DNA from: Clostridia bacterium
GTDB lineage: Bacteria; Bacillota; Clostridia; Christensenellales; CAG-314
Length of the DNA stretch: 64,000 nucleotides
Direction of reading: 5' to 3'
NCBI GenBank assembly: GCA_028698585.1
Contig: JAQVWG010000001.1
Span: 1-64,000 of the forward strand
In this document: positions 55,764-64,000 of the stretch, in pieces
Layout: each line of letters starts with the position of its first letter
How positions within the stretch are numbered: the stretch's first letter is position 1
Notes under the pieces: model-generated
Database searches by the model: none
Told to the model about the DNA's origin: nothing
Seen by the model: the letters and a program-made list of their open reading frames with translations, nothing else
Translations under genes and position numbers: made by a program

Positions 55764-56579
55764 ATGAAGAAAAAAATCATAGCTTTAATACTAGTTATAC
55801 CATTATTATTGATGTTTACTATGTTTAACGTGGGCGAGGCGGCCACGATAGTAATTGATGTATCGGTGTCTAGTATTTCGCTTGAATATGCGGTAGAGGG
55901 AGACGTTAACGAGAATGTCACCGTTAACGGAACAATATTAACCATAGATATGGCAGATACCGAACAGACTATTACATTCGCAACCACAATCAAACCCTAC
56001 AATGCTGTATCGGGCGCAGTGTACACAGTAACGTCTCATGGCGACAATGGTGGATTAGCAACTCTTGACAGGATTACAGGTGAACTGATACCCATAAAGA
56101 CTGGTAAGGTCAAAGTTACAGTTACTGCAACGGACGGGCTGGGTAGATTCAGTGACAGCGTAATTGTCAATATAACATCAACTAAACCAACCGATATAAT
56201 ACTCACTCACGCAGACGGCGATGCTATAGTCCTGACCGATGCTGGTTTCTATTCTATATCGGCTAACTTCAGGCAGTTTAATACTATCCCCATATCCGTG
56301 CAAGACGACCTTAACAACCAGTATGCGTTTAATGAGTTGACAGTTGAGTACTATTGGGAAAAGATAGGGGATGATATCAAGAGTTGGGAGGATATAAGTG
56401 CACAGTCAATGCAATGGCATGCGTCCTGTCCATACTTAACAATAGGTGAAAGTGGGCAACTCAAGTTTGTGAGTGGGTTAGATAGTAGTTTGACGGTGAT
56501 ATATATAAGACTGGCATTAACTAACGGTACATGGAACGGTCTACCCATATATAGAATAGTGAGAATTGACAAGAGTTAA
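55764..56579 (+). CDS. secreted Ig-like (Big-type) protein
   Basis: A 271-residue protein with a signal peptide (MKKKIIALILVIPLLLMFTM, predicted cleavage near GEA-A at 26-28). Residues about 30-130 read like a bacterial Ig-like domain (GGLATLDRITGELIPIKTGKVKVTVTATDG), the second half is beta-rich without a match I recognise. There is no LPXTG or lipobox, so it should be secreted or held by the signal segment. It is translationally close to the permease (ATG one base after its stop). The protein at 63553-63996 has a similar design. Confidence 0.7.
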   Translation: MKKKIIALILVIPLLLMFTMFNVGEAATIVIDVSVSSISLEYAVEGDVNENVTVNGTILTIDMADTEQTITFATTIKPYNAVSGAVYTVTSHGDNGGLATLDRITGELIPIKTGKVKVTVTATDGLGRFSDSVIVNITSTKPTDIILTHADGDAIVLTDAGFYSISANFRQFNTIPISVQDDLNNQYAFNELTVEYYWEKIGDDIKSWEDISAQSMQWHASCPYLTIGESGQLKFVSGLDSSLTVIYIRLALTNGTWNGLPIYRIVRIDKS

Positions 56580-56637
56580 TTGAATAATAATTATTGCTGT
56601 TGTTATCTAAATATAATTATAACTAAGGAGATAAACT

Positions 56638-59600
56638 ATGAAAAAAAGGCTGATATTGACGCTAATAGTACTATTACTACTAACAACTCTATTGTTTGCA
56701 TCGAGTTGTAGCGAGAGTACCTGCCCACCGCATACATATGGTGACTGGGTAATCACTTCTGCAGCATCGTGCACCACTGTTGGCTCTAGACAGAGAATAT
56801 GTACTCAATGTGGTGATATACAGACAGAGGAGATTCCAGTACTTGGACATAGTTGGGGTGTAGGCGCTTCATGTACCACTGCACAAGTATGTACTGTCTG
56901 CAACATAGAGAATCCTGATGCACCTGCATTGGGACATAACTGGGCAGAGGACTTTACCATTGATACACCTGCAACCTGTACGACTGCAGGCAGTAAATCT
57001 ATACACTGTTTGAACGGATGTGGTGAGAAATCGCAAGTAACTGCTATACCGACGCTAGGACACATAGATGACAATACAGACCGTATATGTGATAGATGTA
57101 ATGGGACAGTGCTATACTATGAAGTCTATGATGAGAATGATGGTATAACGAGGAGTGAGACAGCTAACGTATACAACTTTACGGTATATCAGACATCTGC
57201 TACATTCTATATTCAGTTAGACGCTGTATATTCTCAGCAATACTATGGTCAAGTTATCACAACGCTTGCTGACATAACTGGCCTCAATATGGCAGTTGTA
57301 GACGCAGATATAACAGAGATTGAATACTCGTTTAGCAATAACACCATTACAGTAACTGTTAATTATCCTACTGCACAGCTAGATGATACAGTTGCAGTAA
57401 CCTTCAACATTTATGGGGACAATATAAGAGTTAATATAGATATTGTTGATGAGTTTACCCTTGCAGACTTTACGTGGCGAAGAGGTACTACACCACTATC
57501 TAGTGAAGTATATCTAGACCTTAATGTCGCCAACAATCTAGTATTGACAACAGCAATACCATCTAATTATGAGATAACTTACACCTACTCATCTACTAAT
57601 GCCAGTATTGTGAGCGTTCAAACACTGGGTTCGACAGTTAAACTGACCAAGATTACTACAGGTACAGTTATTATCAGTTGTGATATCACTATAACTAACC
57701 GTGACGATTTGACAGATGTAACGCAACTTAATGGCAAGACTATCACACTTCATATTGTCGAAGTACCCGACTCATTAACACTGATAGAGAATCAAGTTAC
57801 TTATGGCATCGCAGACGAATATGTTGTGGGTGATAAGGTGTTCGATAATAGCCTTGAGTATGGCAATTATTCATACCGTATAACACCAGTATGTGAGTTG
57901 CCGGATGGCGACAGTTATGTGTTTACCTCATCTAATGAGAGTGTTGCCACTATTAATAGTCAAGGCATTATAACCATACTTGCTGACGGTTACGTTACAA
58001 TTACAGTTGAGAGCCTTAACTCCTCACGTGTTGGGTCCGGCATTAAGGACTCATTCACTTTCCATTGTGTTCAGAATACTGTAATGGTATCTACATATGA
58101 TCAACTAGTTAAGGCAAGTTATAACGGCACTTATGCTATTGCTCTACTCAATTCGATAGGCAGTGATACTGATATGCTATCTTCGAGCAAGACTCAACCG
58201 TTCTACAGCACCACTTGCCCAGTAATCAGTGGTGTTAATTGGTATGCATTCGATGAGAGTGATACAACTAAGAAAGTTGCTTATTCTACCAGAACTGCAA
58301 CCAGCGATTTACAATTCAATGAGAACAAGATTGATGATTACACCTGTGCTTGTGGCCAAAAACTGGCAGTATGTGGGCACGATAGGAGTCAAGCAGGCGT
58401 GCGTAATACAATCAATGTAGGCCTAGTTTTCACTAAGGACGTATACGGCAACGGATTTACTCTTAATGCTCACAACCTGACTATGCCTGTATTTGGCGAC
58501 TACTCCGGTGGTATTAAACTAGGTGTATTTAATGGCGCTGTCAACTTCGTGTCCTTTAATGCTGGCAATCTTGCCAATCCGGGTACTAACAGCTACACTG
58601 TCTACGGTCAAGATAATATTGCGTTCTTGATTGAGGGAAGCAATGTAGATGTCGATAATATTACCTTGCAGAGTTGTGATGCCACTAATAACCTGACTAC
58701 ACTAGATTATGTTGGAACAACAGTCGAAGTAATAGGTGAAAATCACACAATCAGCCACAGCACGATGTGGTGGGGCAGAACAGTGCTGAGAGTATTCTCT
58801 GGTAATGCTATGGATTATACTGACACCTCTAAGACTAGTGTAACACTTAACAACTGCATACTGGCACATTCTAGAGAGTTTACCTTGAGAATGGGCTCCA
58901 ACACGGTGCTTAAGGATAATGCAGGTGTCAACAACGAAACTAATACGGGATTACTATTAGCAAAGGAAGGATATAATTCTATCTACGCCAATGCGTCGGC
59001 TTATGCAGATGCAGTATCCGCTAACAGAGTGTATCTCAATCCAACAGCTACTAATAACGTCGAGGCTCAAGAGGACGCACTGCTGGCTGATGAATATTTC
59101 ATGAACACATACATACGCACTCGAGTTACACTCAATAATGTGGTGTTTATGAACTCTGGTCTATTCGCTATAGGTATGGATTCACACTTTGCAGGCGCAT
59201 ACCTTAATGACAGACCTACGTTCGGATGGGCTAACTGCGCAGGAACAAGTTATGGCGCTCTCCTCACTCTGCAAGGTCAAGTTAGATTCTACGAGTGGAA
59301 GGATTTCACCAAAATCAATTCGGCAAGTCTAGTCGGTCTATCTTCTACAACATTCCCAGATCCATTTGGCTTGACGAATATGATTGACAAAGAGAACACT
59401 GACAGGAACCTCAACTTGTTGGACAACGTCAACAGTGTACAGTATGTCAATGGCGCTATCGCATTCTTCGGTGGTGGTCGTAACTACAACCTAATAGACA
59501 ACCAGTGCACTAATGATACATACAAGTTGGATACGACTGTACCGTCAGTATGTATAGGGCTAGGTGATGTCGAAATAGAAGGAGGCATAGGCGAATTGAC

Positions 59601-59736
59601 GAGCCGACTAGTCAGTTGCGCAGGTAATCAAGACTTCCGTTTCTACATGTTTGACTGCCTTGATGACTTCGATAAGAACAAGCAGGATCAAGACATCGCT
59701 AATAACCTTACAACTGCTTGGTTAAGTGCAAACTAA
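56638..59736 (+). CDS. large lipoprotein: Cys-rich repeats, Ig-like and beta-helix-like regions
   Basis: A 1032-residue lipoprotein: signal with FASSC (Cys24). Residues about 30-160 carry repeated units with Cys pairs (HTYGDWVITSAASCTT..., CTQCGD, CTVCNI, CLNGC, CDRCNG), a pattern seen in surface proteins of gut Firmicutes. About 160-480 are beta-rich Ig-like segments (TSSNESVATINSQGIITI). About 500-1000 read as short repeating strands with Asn/Asp turns (DNIAFLIEGSNVDVDNITLQ, TLNAHNLTMPVFG), like a right-handed beta-helix of the pectin-lyase-like fold; catalytic residues are not recognised. AAGGAGA lies seven bases before the ATG. It is the last gene of the ABC operon. It might bind or modify polysaccharide. 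Confidence 0.75.
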   Translation: MKKRLILTLIVLLLLTTLLFASSCSESTCPPHTYGDWVITSAASCTTVGSRQRICTQCGDIQTEEIPVLGHSWGVGASCTTAQVCTVCNIENPDAPALGHNWAEDFTIDTPATCTTAGSKSIHCLNGCGEKSQVTAIPTLGHIDDNTDRICDRCNGTVLYYEVYDENDGITRSETANVYNFTVYQTSATFYIQLDAVYSQQYYGQVITTLADITGLNMAVVDADITEIEYSFSNNTITVTVNYPTAQLDDTVAVTFNIYGDNIRVNIDIVDEFTLADFTWRRGTTPLSSEVYLDLNVANNLVLTTAIPSNYEITYTYSSTNASIVSVQTLGSTVKLTKITTGTVIISCDITITNRDDLTDVTQLNGKTITLHIVEVPDSLTLIENQVTYGIADEYVVGDKVFDNSLEYGNYSYRITPVCELPDGDSYVFTSSNESVATINSQGIITILADGYVTITVESLNSSRVGSGIKDSFTFHCVQNTVMVSTYDQLVKASYNGTYAIALLNSIGSDTDMLSSSKTQPFYSTTCPVISGVNWYAFDESDTTKKVAYSTRTATSDLQFNENKIDDYTCACGQKLAVCGHDRSQAGVRNTINVGLVFTKDVYGNGFTLNAHNLTMPVFGDYSGGIKLGVFNGAVNFVSFNAGNLANPGTNSYTVYGQDNIAFLIEGSNVDVDNITLQSCDATNNLTTLDYVGTTVEVIGENHTISHSTMWWGRTVLRVFSGNAMDYTDTSKTSVTLNNCILAHSREFTLRMGSNTVLKDNAGVNNETNTGLLLAKEGYNSIYANASAYADAVSANRVYLNPTATNNVEAQEDALLADEYFMNTYIRTRVTLNNVVFMNSGLFAIGMDSHFAGAYLNDRPTFGWANCAGTSYGALLTLQGQVRFYEWKDFTKINSASLVGLSSTTFPDPFGLTNMIDKENTDRNLNLLDNVNSVQYVNGAIAFFGGGRNYNLIDNQCTNDTYKLDTTVPSVCIGLGDVEIEGGIGELTSRLVSCAGNQDFRFYMFDCLDDFDKNKQDQDIANNLTTAWLSAN

Positions 59737-59754
59737 ACCTATATATATTAGATT

Positions 59755-59786
59755 GGGGGCTGTCTAGTTGTCTAGATAGCCCCTTA
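59755..59786 (+). terminator. hairpin terminator after the 1032-residue lipoprotein gene
   Basis: GGGGCTGTCTAG and CTAGATAGCCCC pair over 12 bases with one G-U around a four-base loop, followed by TTAAATT. Confidence 0.72.
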
Positions 59787-60575
59787 AATTATGTCATAAG
59801 ATGTGACCACTAAGCGCATTTAGTTATGGTCCTAGTTATAATCACGGCCTGTTATGATTATTTCGCTAGCAGTTAATTGTCAACTTATCGTATAAGTAAA
59901 CAAATTAAATATTATTTCACTACACATAATGTACTATAATGGCACGGTAGTACATATGGAACAATCTAGTGCGTTGTACAGTTATGTGTTATACACTTGT
60001 TCTTTACTTGGCTTATATGGGGATACACAAACAAGATTATAACTTCCCAGCAGTCTTACTTACGACATCGCTTATGTTTCGAATGCATTTATGCTCGTAG
60101 CACGACTAATATAGATATGCTTATACTCTTAACTCATTAGAATACATAAATGGTGATACCCACAACTCATAACTTACGCTTGTACTGTTAAGAACAGGCG
60201 ATAATTAGCGCATGGTTGACTTGCTGGGTTAGTCTAATAAATAAGTAATTGTTCTGTCATATAACTATCAAACACATCAATAGAGCACATAATTATGCAC
60301 AACTAACAACCACATCTTACCTAATAGATACATGTATATGTATTCCTATAATTGCATCTTACTGCAATCCACACATTACAGACACATATATACTCTGCGG
60401 TTGTGGGCGAGCACCTATAGTCCTAATATACTCAATGGGCAATGTTGTGTGTTGGCGATTATATACACAATAATTAATTCTGTTATGCGTCAAGGCTAGT
60501 TCACTCAGTTTGTTTGATTAATCGTTATACAACAATTAACTGACTGTAATTGTGTCAATCCTATAATAAGTGTGT
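59787..60575. other. gene-free spacer between converging surface operons
   Basis: About 790 bases without a credible frame or RNA gene. The only structure I see is the hairpin ATGTACTA-N11-TAGTACAT at 59929-59955. Short frames around 60249-60473 have no ribosome binding site and no family resemblance. Confidence 0.5.
59929..59955. repeat. inverted repeat in the gene-free spacer
   Basis: ATGTACTA and TAGTACAT are perfect 8-base arms separated by 11 bases. There is no T-run on either side. Confidence 0.55.
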
Positions 60576-60606
60576 AAAAATGCACTCTTGTTACCAAGAG
60601 TGCATT
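60576..60606 (-). terminator. terminator of the minus-strand surface operon
   Basis: AATGCACTCTTG and CAAGAGTGCATT form a perfect 12-bp stem with a four-base loop. On the minus strand it is followed by a T-run, as a terminator for the gene ending at 60647 should be. Confidence 0.88.
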
Positions 60607-60646
60607 GTAATGTGAACTAAGCTAAATTAAGTTGCCACAACAGTTA

Positions 60647-63502
60647 CTACGGAGTCTGGATTTCTGCCCAAGCATTACCGTATTCGTCTAACTGTCCTAT
60701 TGGTGCATACTCAATCAATGCTATAATGTTGCCAAATCCCGCTATCGAACCGTATATTTGGATATAGCCTTGATCGTTCGCTTGACTGTTATTGGTAGCA
60801 AATCCGTTACCTATTACGGTGTAGTATGCCATTGTCTGTGCGACTGTCTGATTAGCTATAGGTGCAGATACTCCGTTAGCAGTCAGTAGATATTGCTCCA
60901 TCGGTGTTAATTGTGCCATAGGTGTGGTCATATATCTGACTGTTTGGTTATAGACTGCTGAATAGCTATCTGTAGCAGACATACCGTCATAAGCTGCTGC
61001 CAGTAGTTGCATGTCACCTACTGATTGAATACGAGGATCCATATTGGTTGCAGAACTTGTGATATAGTCATATTTCTTATAACTACGCACCCAGTATCCT
61101 TGATCTGGATCTTCTTCACTGGTGTTATACCATATATTAATGTCTGCTTGTGCATAGGAATTACAACTAGAAGTACCACTCTGCATTAACAACATCCAGT
61201 TAAACGCCTGTATTAGTCCTGTTTCGCCTTGTAGATATTGCATTACAGAGTATCCGAACGGCTCAGTTAGTTGTGGGAATGATGTTAATATCATAGTAGC
61301 TACGCTGGTAAACTGGAATGCCTGTATGAACTCACTCTCTGCGCTTGCTCTGTTGTTCAGTGTGCAGTTCTTGATATATATGATTGGATCATACCACACG
61401 CCATCAGTTAGTAGTGTGTCTTCTGTTGACTCATTATATTGATACCAGTCGGTACCACCTTGAGCATTAGCGACGCCATAGTTTCTCACGTAGTCTTCAA
61501 TACATATAGAACTACCACCGCAACGCTCGAATAAACAGTCTTCCAACCATGTTTTCTGGTTGCCCCAAGAGAAAACGCAGTTATAGAATATATCATCTGC
61601 GTAGCAGTCATTACAGTACATCTCGTTCTGTTGTCCAGTTACAAAATATGTCTGGGTGGTCTTGGTTACGTGCAGGTTATCATAGTCAACTATTACATGA
61701 TTCTGCAATGGGTTGCCTGTAACGCCGTTAGGTGTAGATACCTTTAATGCTATCATACCACCACTCTTCTTGTATTGCACTTGGTTGGTTGGTGCTGGGT
61801 TAGCATTCTCTGTGTTTCCTACTATTTTGAGGTTGTTAACGTCGAATAGGTTAATACTGTCAACATAAGCTGTTTCGCCAGCCGGTGGAAGTTTAGTAAC
61901 CATGAACATAGAAGTCTTAACATTACATGCAACGCCTGCGGAGCCAGCTAGGCTTACTACCTGTCCTTTGACAGCATATAAGTCTTCATCCACGCTCTTG
62001 GTATCAATCAAATTGATATTCTGTGCATCAATGGTAAAGTAGTTGCCATTAATAGTGAGATTCTGGTCTGGGCCGGTAAATGCCTTAACGTATGGATATG
62101 CACCAACAATGTGGTCATATACTGGTTTGCCAGCTTCTAGATTCTCCTTCATTTGATTAACTATGTTGTCTTCAACAAAATTGATAGGTGTGTTATCCTC
62201 AGCATTGACTTGATAGTCCTCAAGCACAACTTCGATTGAAGAGTGTATATTGATTATACTAATGTCATTGTCGCCAAATGCGTCACGTAGTCCATAGTGT
62301 TCATTTACGTTAATACCGTTATTGACGTACACTGGTAGTACGAGTTGGTCTATGGACTGCTCTTGTGAGTTATACTTAAGCGAAATTGTGATTGTGTACT
62401 TACCGTCTTCTACAGTGTTGTTTATCTTGATTGTGCCGTCCTTATAGACTGTCATGAAGTTGTCAACGTCTACAGGCTGATTATCCTCATCTACAACAGT
62501 AAAGCTGAGAACGGCACTGCTTGTTGGCATAGCCACGTTTGCCATATCTAGTAGTGACAGTTCGAACTTGAATGCATTTGCCTTACCTATATAGTATAGG
62601 TTGTCATTCTGCACTAGGAAATCGCTGTTAGCGCCTATCTGGTGATTGAATGAACCGATATACTGAGCGCCGAATGCAAGTGATGATACATATCTAACTG
62701 CCTGAGCCTTATAGGTAATACCGTCGAGAACGAGGTCGAAATTGCATGGGTCACTACACAATAATGTCTTGTCGGTTACTGTAACATTACCATTACTGAT
62801 TACCTCTACTGTGTCGTATGCAGATAGGGTATAACTGATACCTACGAAGAAAGTAACAAGGAAGTCGTCGTTATCAACAGAACCTTCTGTGAAATAGCGT
62901 AGACCTGTAGCGATACTTGTGACTGGGTCAGGTGTACCCATTACTTCTGTGGCAGACTTATTGGCATAAGCTGTTTGGATGACTGTGGTATACTCGTATC
63001 TTGTCCAAGCAGATGCGTACAATGTGTCATCTTCGTGACCGGGTGTATAAGTCCTGACTTCGAAGTAATCATCTTCGTTCAATTCGGTAACATAACTGTT
63101 GTCCTCGAGTTTTGTTTCGTCTCCGTTATTGATTCTGATACCGAATGTTGTGCCCACTGTGGTATACCAGGACATTGTTGTTGTGCTTGCGTCATAGTAT
63201 AGTCCTGTGGGTTGAGTTGCTATAGGTTGCCACTTGGCGTAAACGGTGATTTTTTCCGTCAAACCTGTGGCATCGCTACTATCGAACTCAGTTGAGTATG
63301 TCTGCTCTAGCCACCAGCCTTCAAATATATACCCACCTTTGACTGGGTCGGGAGGCATCTCGAACCCTTCAACTGCTACTTTTCGGTACTCTGTTTCGCC
63401 GTCCATAAAAATAACACTGACTACACCACAACTTGTCATCATTGGAAGTATTGCCGTCAATAGCATAGCTACCACGATGATTAGTGCTGTTGTTTTTTTC
63501 AT
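60647..63502 (-). CDS. large lipoprotein with InlB-type repeat and beta-helix-like half
   Basis: A 951-residue lipoprotein: signal with MMTSC (Cys25). Residues about 28-95 form an InlB B-type (Flg_new) repeat: PVKGGYIFEGWWLEQTYSTEF then ITVYAKW. Then come Ig/beta-sandwich-like segments (about 100-420, with VDNFMTVYKDGTIKINNTV). From about 440 the chain has the short-strand, Asn/Asp-rich pattern of a beta-helix (LTINGNYFTIDAQNINLI, IIYIKNCTLNN). It also has several Cys. AAGGAGA precedes the ATG. It is convergent with, and designed like, the 1032-residue lipoprotein at 56638. Catalytic motifs are not recognised. Confidence 0.75.
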   Translation of the reverse strand: MKKTTALIIVVAMLLTAILPMMTSCGVVSVIFMDGETEYRKVAVEGFEMPPDPVKGGYIFEGWWLEQTYSTEFDSSDATGLTEKITVYAKWQPIATQPTGLYYDASTTTMSWYTTVGTTFGIRINNGDETKLEDNSYVTELNEDDYFEVRTYTPGHEDDTLYASAWTRYEYTTVIQTAYANKSATEVMGTPDPVTSIATGLRYFTEGSVDNDDFLVTFFVGISYTLSAYDTVEVISNGNVTVTDKTLLCSDPCNFDLVLDGITYKAQAVRYVSSLAFGAQYIGSFNHQIGANSDFLVQNDNLYYIGKANAFKFELSLLDMANVAMPTSSAVLSFTVVDEDNQPVDVDNFMTVYKDGTIKINNTVEDGKYTITISLKYNSQEQSIDQLVLPVYVNNGINVNEHYGLRDAFGDNDISIINIHSSIEVVLEDYQVNAEDNTPINFVEDNIVNQMKENLEAGKPVYDHIVGAYPYVKAFTGPDQNLTINGNYFTIDAQNINLIDTKSVDEDLYAVKGQVVSLAGSAGVACNVKTSMFMVTKLPPAGETAYVDSINLFDVNNLKIVGNTENANPAPTNQVQYKKSGGMIALKVSTPNGVTGNPLQNHVIVDYDNLHVTKTTQTYFVTGQQNEMYCNDCYADDIFYNCVFSWGNQKTWLEDCLFERCGGSSICIEDYVRNYGVANAQGGTDWYQYNESTEDTLLTDGVWYDPIIYIKNCTLNNRASAESEFIQAFQFTSVATMILTSFPQLTEPFGYSVMQYLQGETGLIQAFNWMLLMQSGTSSCNSYAQADINIWYNTSEEDPDQGYWVRSYKKYDYITSSATNMDPRIQSVGDMQLLAAAYDGMSATDSYSAVYNQTVRYMTTPMAQLTPMEQYLLTANGVSAPIANQTVAQTMAYYTVIGNGFATNNSQANDQGYIQIYGSIAGFGNIIALIEYAPIGQLDEYGNAWAEIQTP

Positions 63503-63552
63503 AATTAAATTCTCCTTTTTTGGTTAATATAGTTCTTGTTTTGTTATTGTGT

Positions 63553-63996
63553 TTATGTACCCGGTATTTTGCCCGGGACATCTTGTGAACTCGTCCTTAC
63601 CTTGAGCAGTATTCTCACTTGATCCGACTTCAAGAATGCTGTGTCAGCAGAACGAATTGTTACTGTTATATCCTTATCTAGGCTATACACCGTTAATAAG
63701 CCAGTCTGTGTGATTGTTGCGTACTCAGCACCTACATCTATTGAATACTTAATATCAGTAATTGTGGCATTGCTGGGATTAAGTGTAATATATTCTTCGA
63801 TTGATAGCCAAGTCTTAACCTCTTCATTCTGATACTCATTACTGCGTAAATCTAATGTCTTAGTTATACCAGTAGAATCTATTGTTATACCCTTAGTTTG
63901 GTCGAAAAACATCTCCGATACTCTAACAGTCGGGATGCCACCATCAGCAACCTTGCCGTACACACTCACTAGGATTACCGATACAACAGACACCAT
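63553..63996 (-). CDS. secreted Ig-like protein, cut by the window end
   Basis: At least 147 residues; the frame is open toward the window edge, so the true start (probably a signal peptide) lies beyond it. The visible N-terminus VSVVSVILVSVYGKVADGG looks like the end of a signal segment, followed by beta-rich sequence with AEYATITQTGLLTVYSLDKDITVTIRS, the Big-type Ig pattern. It is followed after about 50 bases by the 951-residue lipoprotein gene, the same order as 55764 and 56638 on the other strand. Confidence 0.6.
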   Translation of the reverse strand: MVSVVSVILVSVYGKVADGGIPTVRVSEMFFDQTKGITIDSTGITKTLDLRSNEYQNEEVKTWLSIEEYITLNPSNATITDIKYSIDVGAEYATITQTGLLTVYSLDKDITVTIRSADTAFLKSDQVRILLKVRTSSQDVPGKIPGT

Positions 63997-64000
63997 TAAT

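Noticed and set aside
60249-60473. 74-codon plus-strand frame in the gene-free spacer
   Set aside because: No ribosome binding site and no recognisable domain.

Overview
The window looks like a chromosomal segment of a low-GC (by eye, roughly 40 %) Gram-positive bacterium of the Clostridia type, probably uncultured and possibly host- or gut-associated. The basis is a complete S10-spc-alpha ribosomal protein superoperon in Firmicutes order (rpsJ to rplQ, with secY-adk-map-KOW-infA-rpmJ embedded), a zinc-type S14, strong Shine-Dalgarno sequences before most genes, consensus TTGACA/TATAAT-like promoters with 17-base spacers, many lipoproteins with clear lipoboxes, and the B. subtilis-like order pth-mfd-(prsA-like)-spoVT-yabM-mazG. 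The presence of spoVT and a SpoVB-like flippase suggests a spore-former or a descendant of one. The taxonomic placement is inference.

Layout. 1-38: end of a tRNA-Thr(GGT) on the minus strand. 409-3927 (minus): a 2'-5' RNA ligase-like phosphodiesterase, ApbE flavin transferase, a NusG-II membrane protein (EetA-like) and a Gx-transporter protein (EetB-like), i.e. part of a flavin-based electron-transfer locus. 4111-5613: a lipoprotein M1-type metallopeptidase. 5893-14746: a five-gene oligopeptide ABC importer (oppABCDF) whose OppC, OppD and OppF each carry large insertions. 14806-15504: a DUF3899 membrane protein whose 3' end is followed by an exact 145-base tandem duplicate. 15537-31848: promoter, leader and the 33-gene ribosomal superoperon, closed by a strong hairpin. 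32036-42286: pth, mfd, a PrsA-like foldase lipoprotein, spoVT, a flippase, mazG and dusB. 42353-44109: a Na/Pi cotransporter with a palindrome inside its promoter. 44254-48185: pgk, tpiA, gpmI, secG. 48253-48933: smpB, with its start region duplicated upstream. 48934-49980: a gene-poor kilobase with tRNA-Thr(CGT) and a tRNA fragment. 49981-53068: a CAT-like acetyltransferase, a HAD phosphatase and 4-alpha-glucanotransferase.

53160-64000 is the most unusual part. A plus-strand operon encodes an ABC ATPase, a 575-residue membrane permease, a small secreted Ig-like protein and a 1032-residue lipoprotein with cysteine-rich repeats, Ig-like segments and a beta-helix-like half. Converging on it from the minus strand is a second pair, a small Ig-like secreted protein (cut by the window end) and a 951-residue lipoprotein with an InlB-type repeat and a beta-helix-like half. 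These two sets look like paralogous cell-surface modules, and I propose them as the best candidate for an undescribed system.

A second theme is partial duplication at gene boundaries: the 3' end of the DUF3899 gene (exact), the 3' end of the Na/Pi gene (diverged), the promoter-proximal start of smpB (diverged, leaving a 19-codon decoy ORF) and perhaps the spoVT start. A third is a set of genes without a Shine-Dalgarno sequence, of which pth has a near-consensus promoter placed so that the mRNA would be leaderless.
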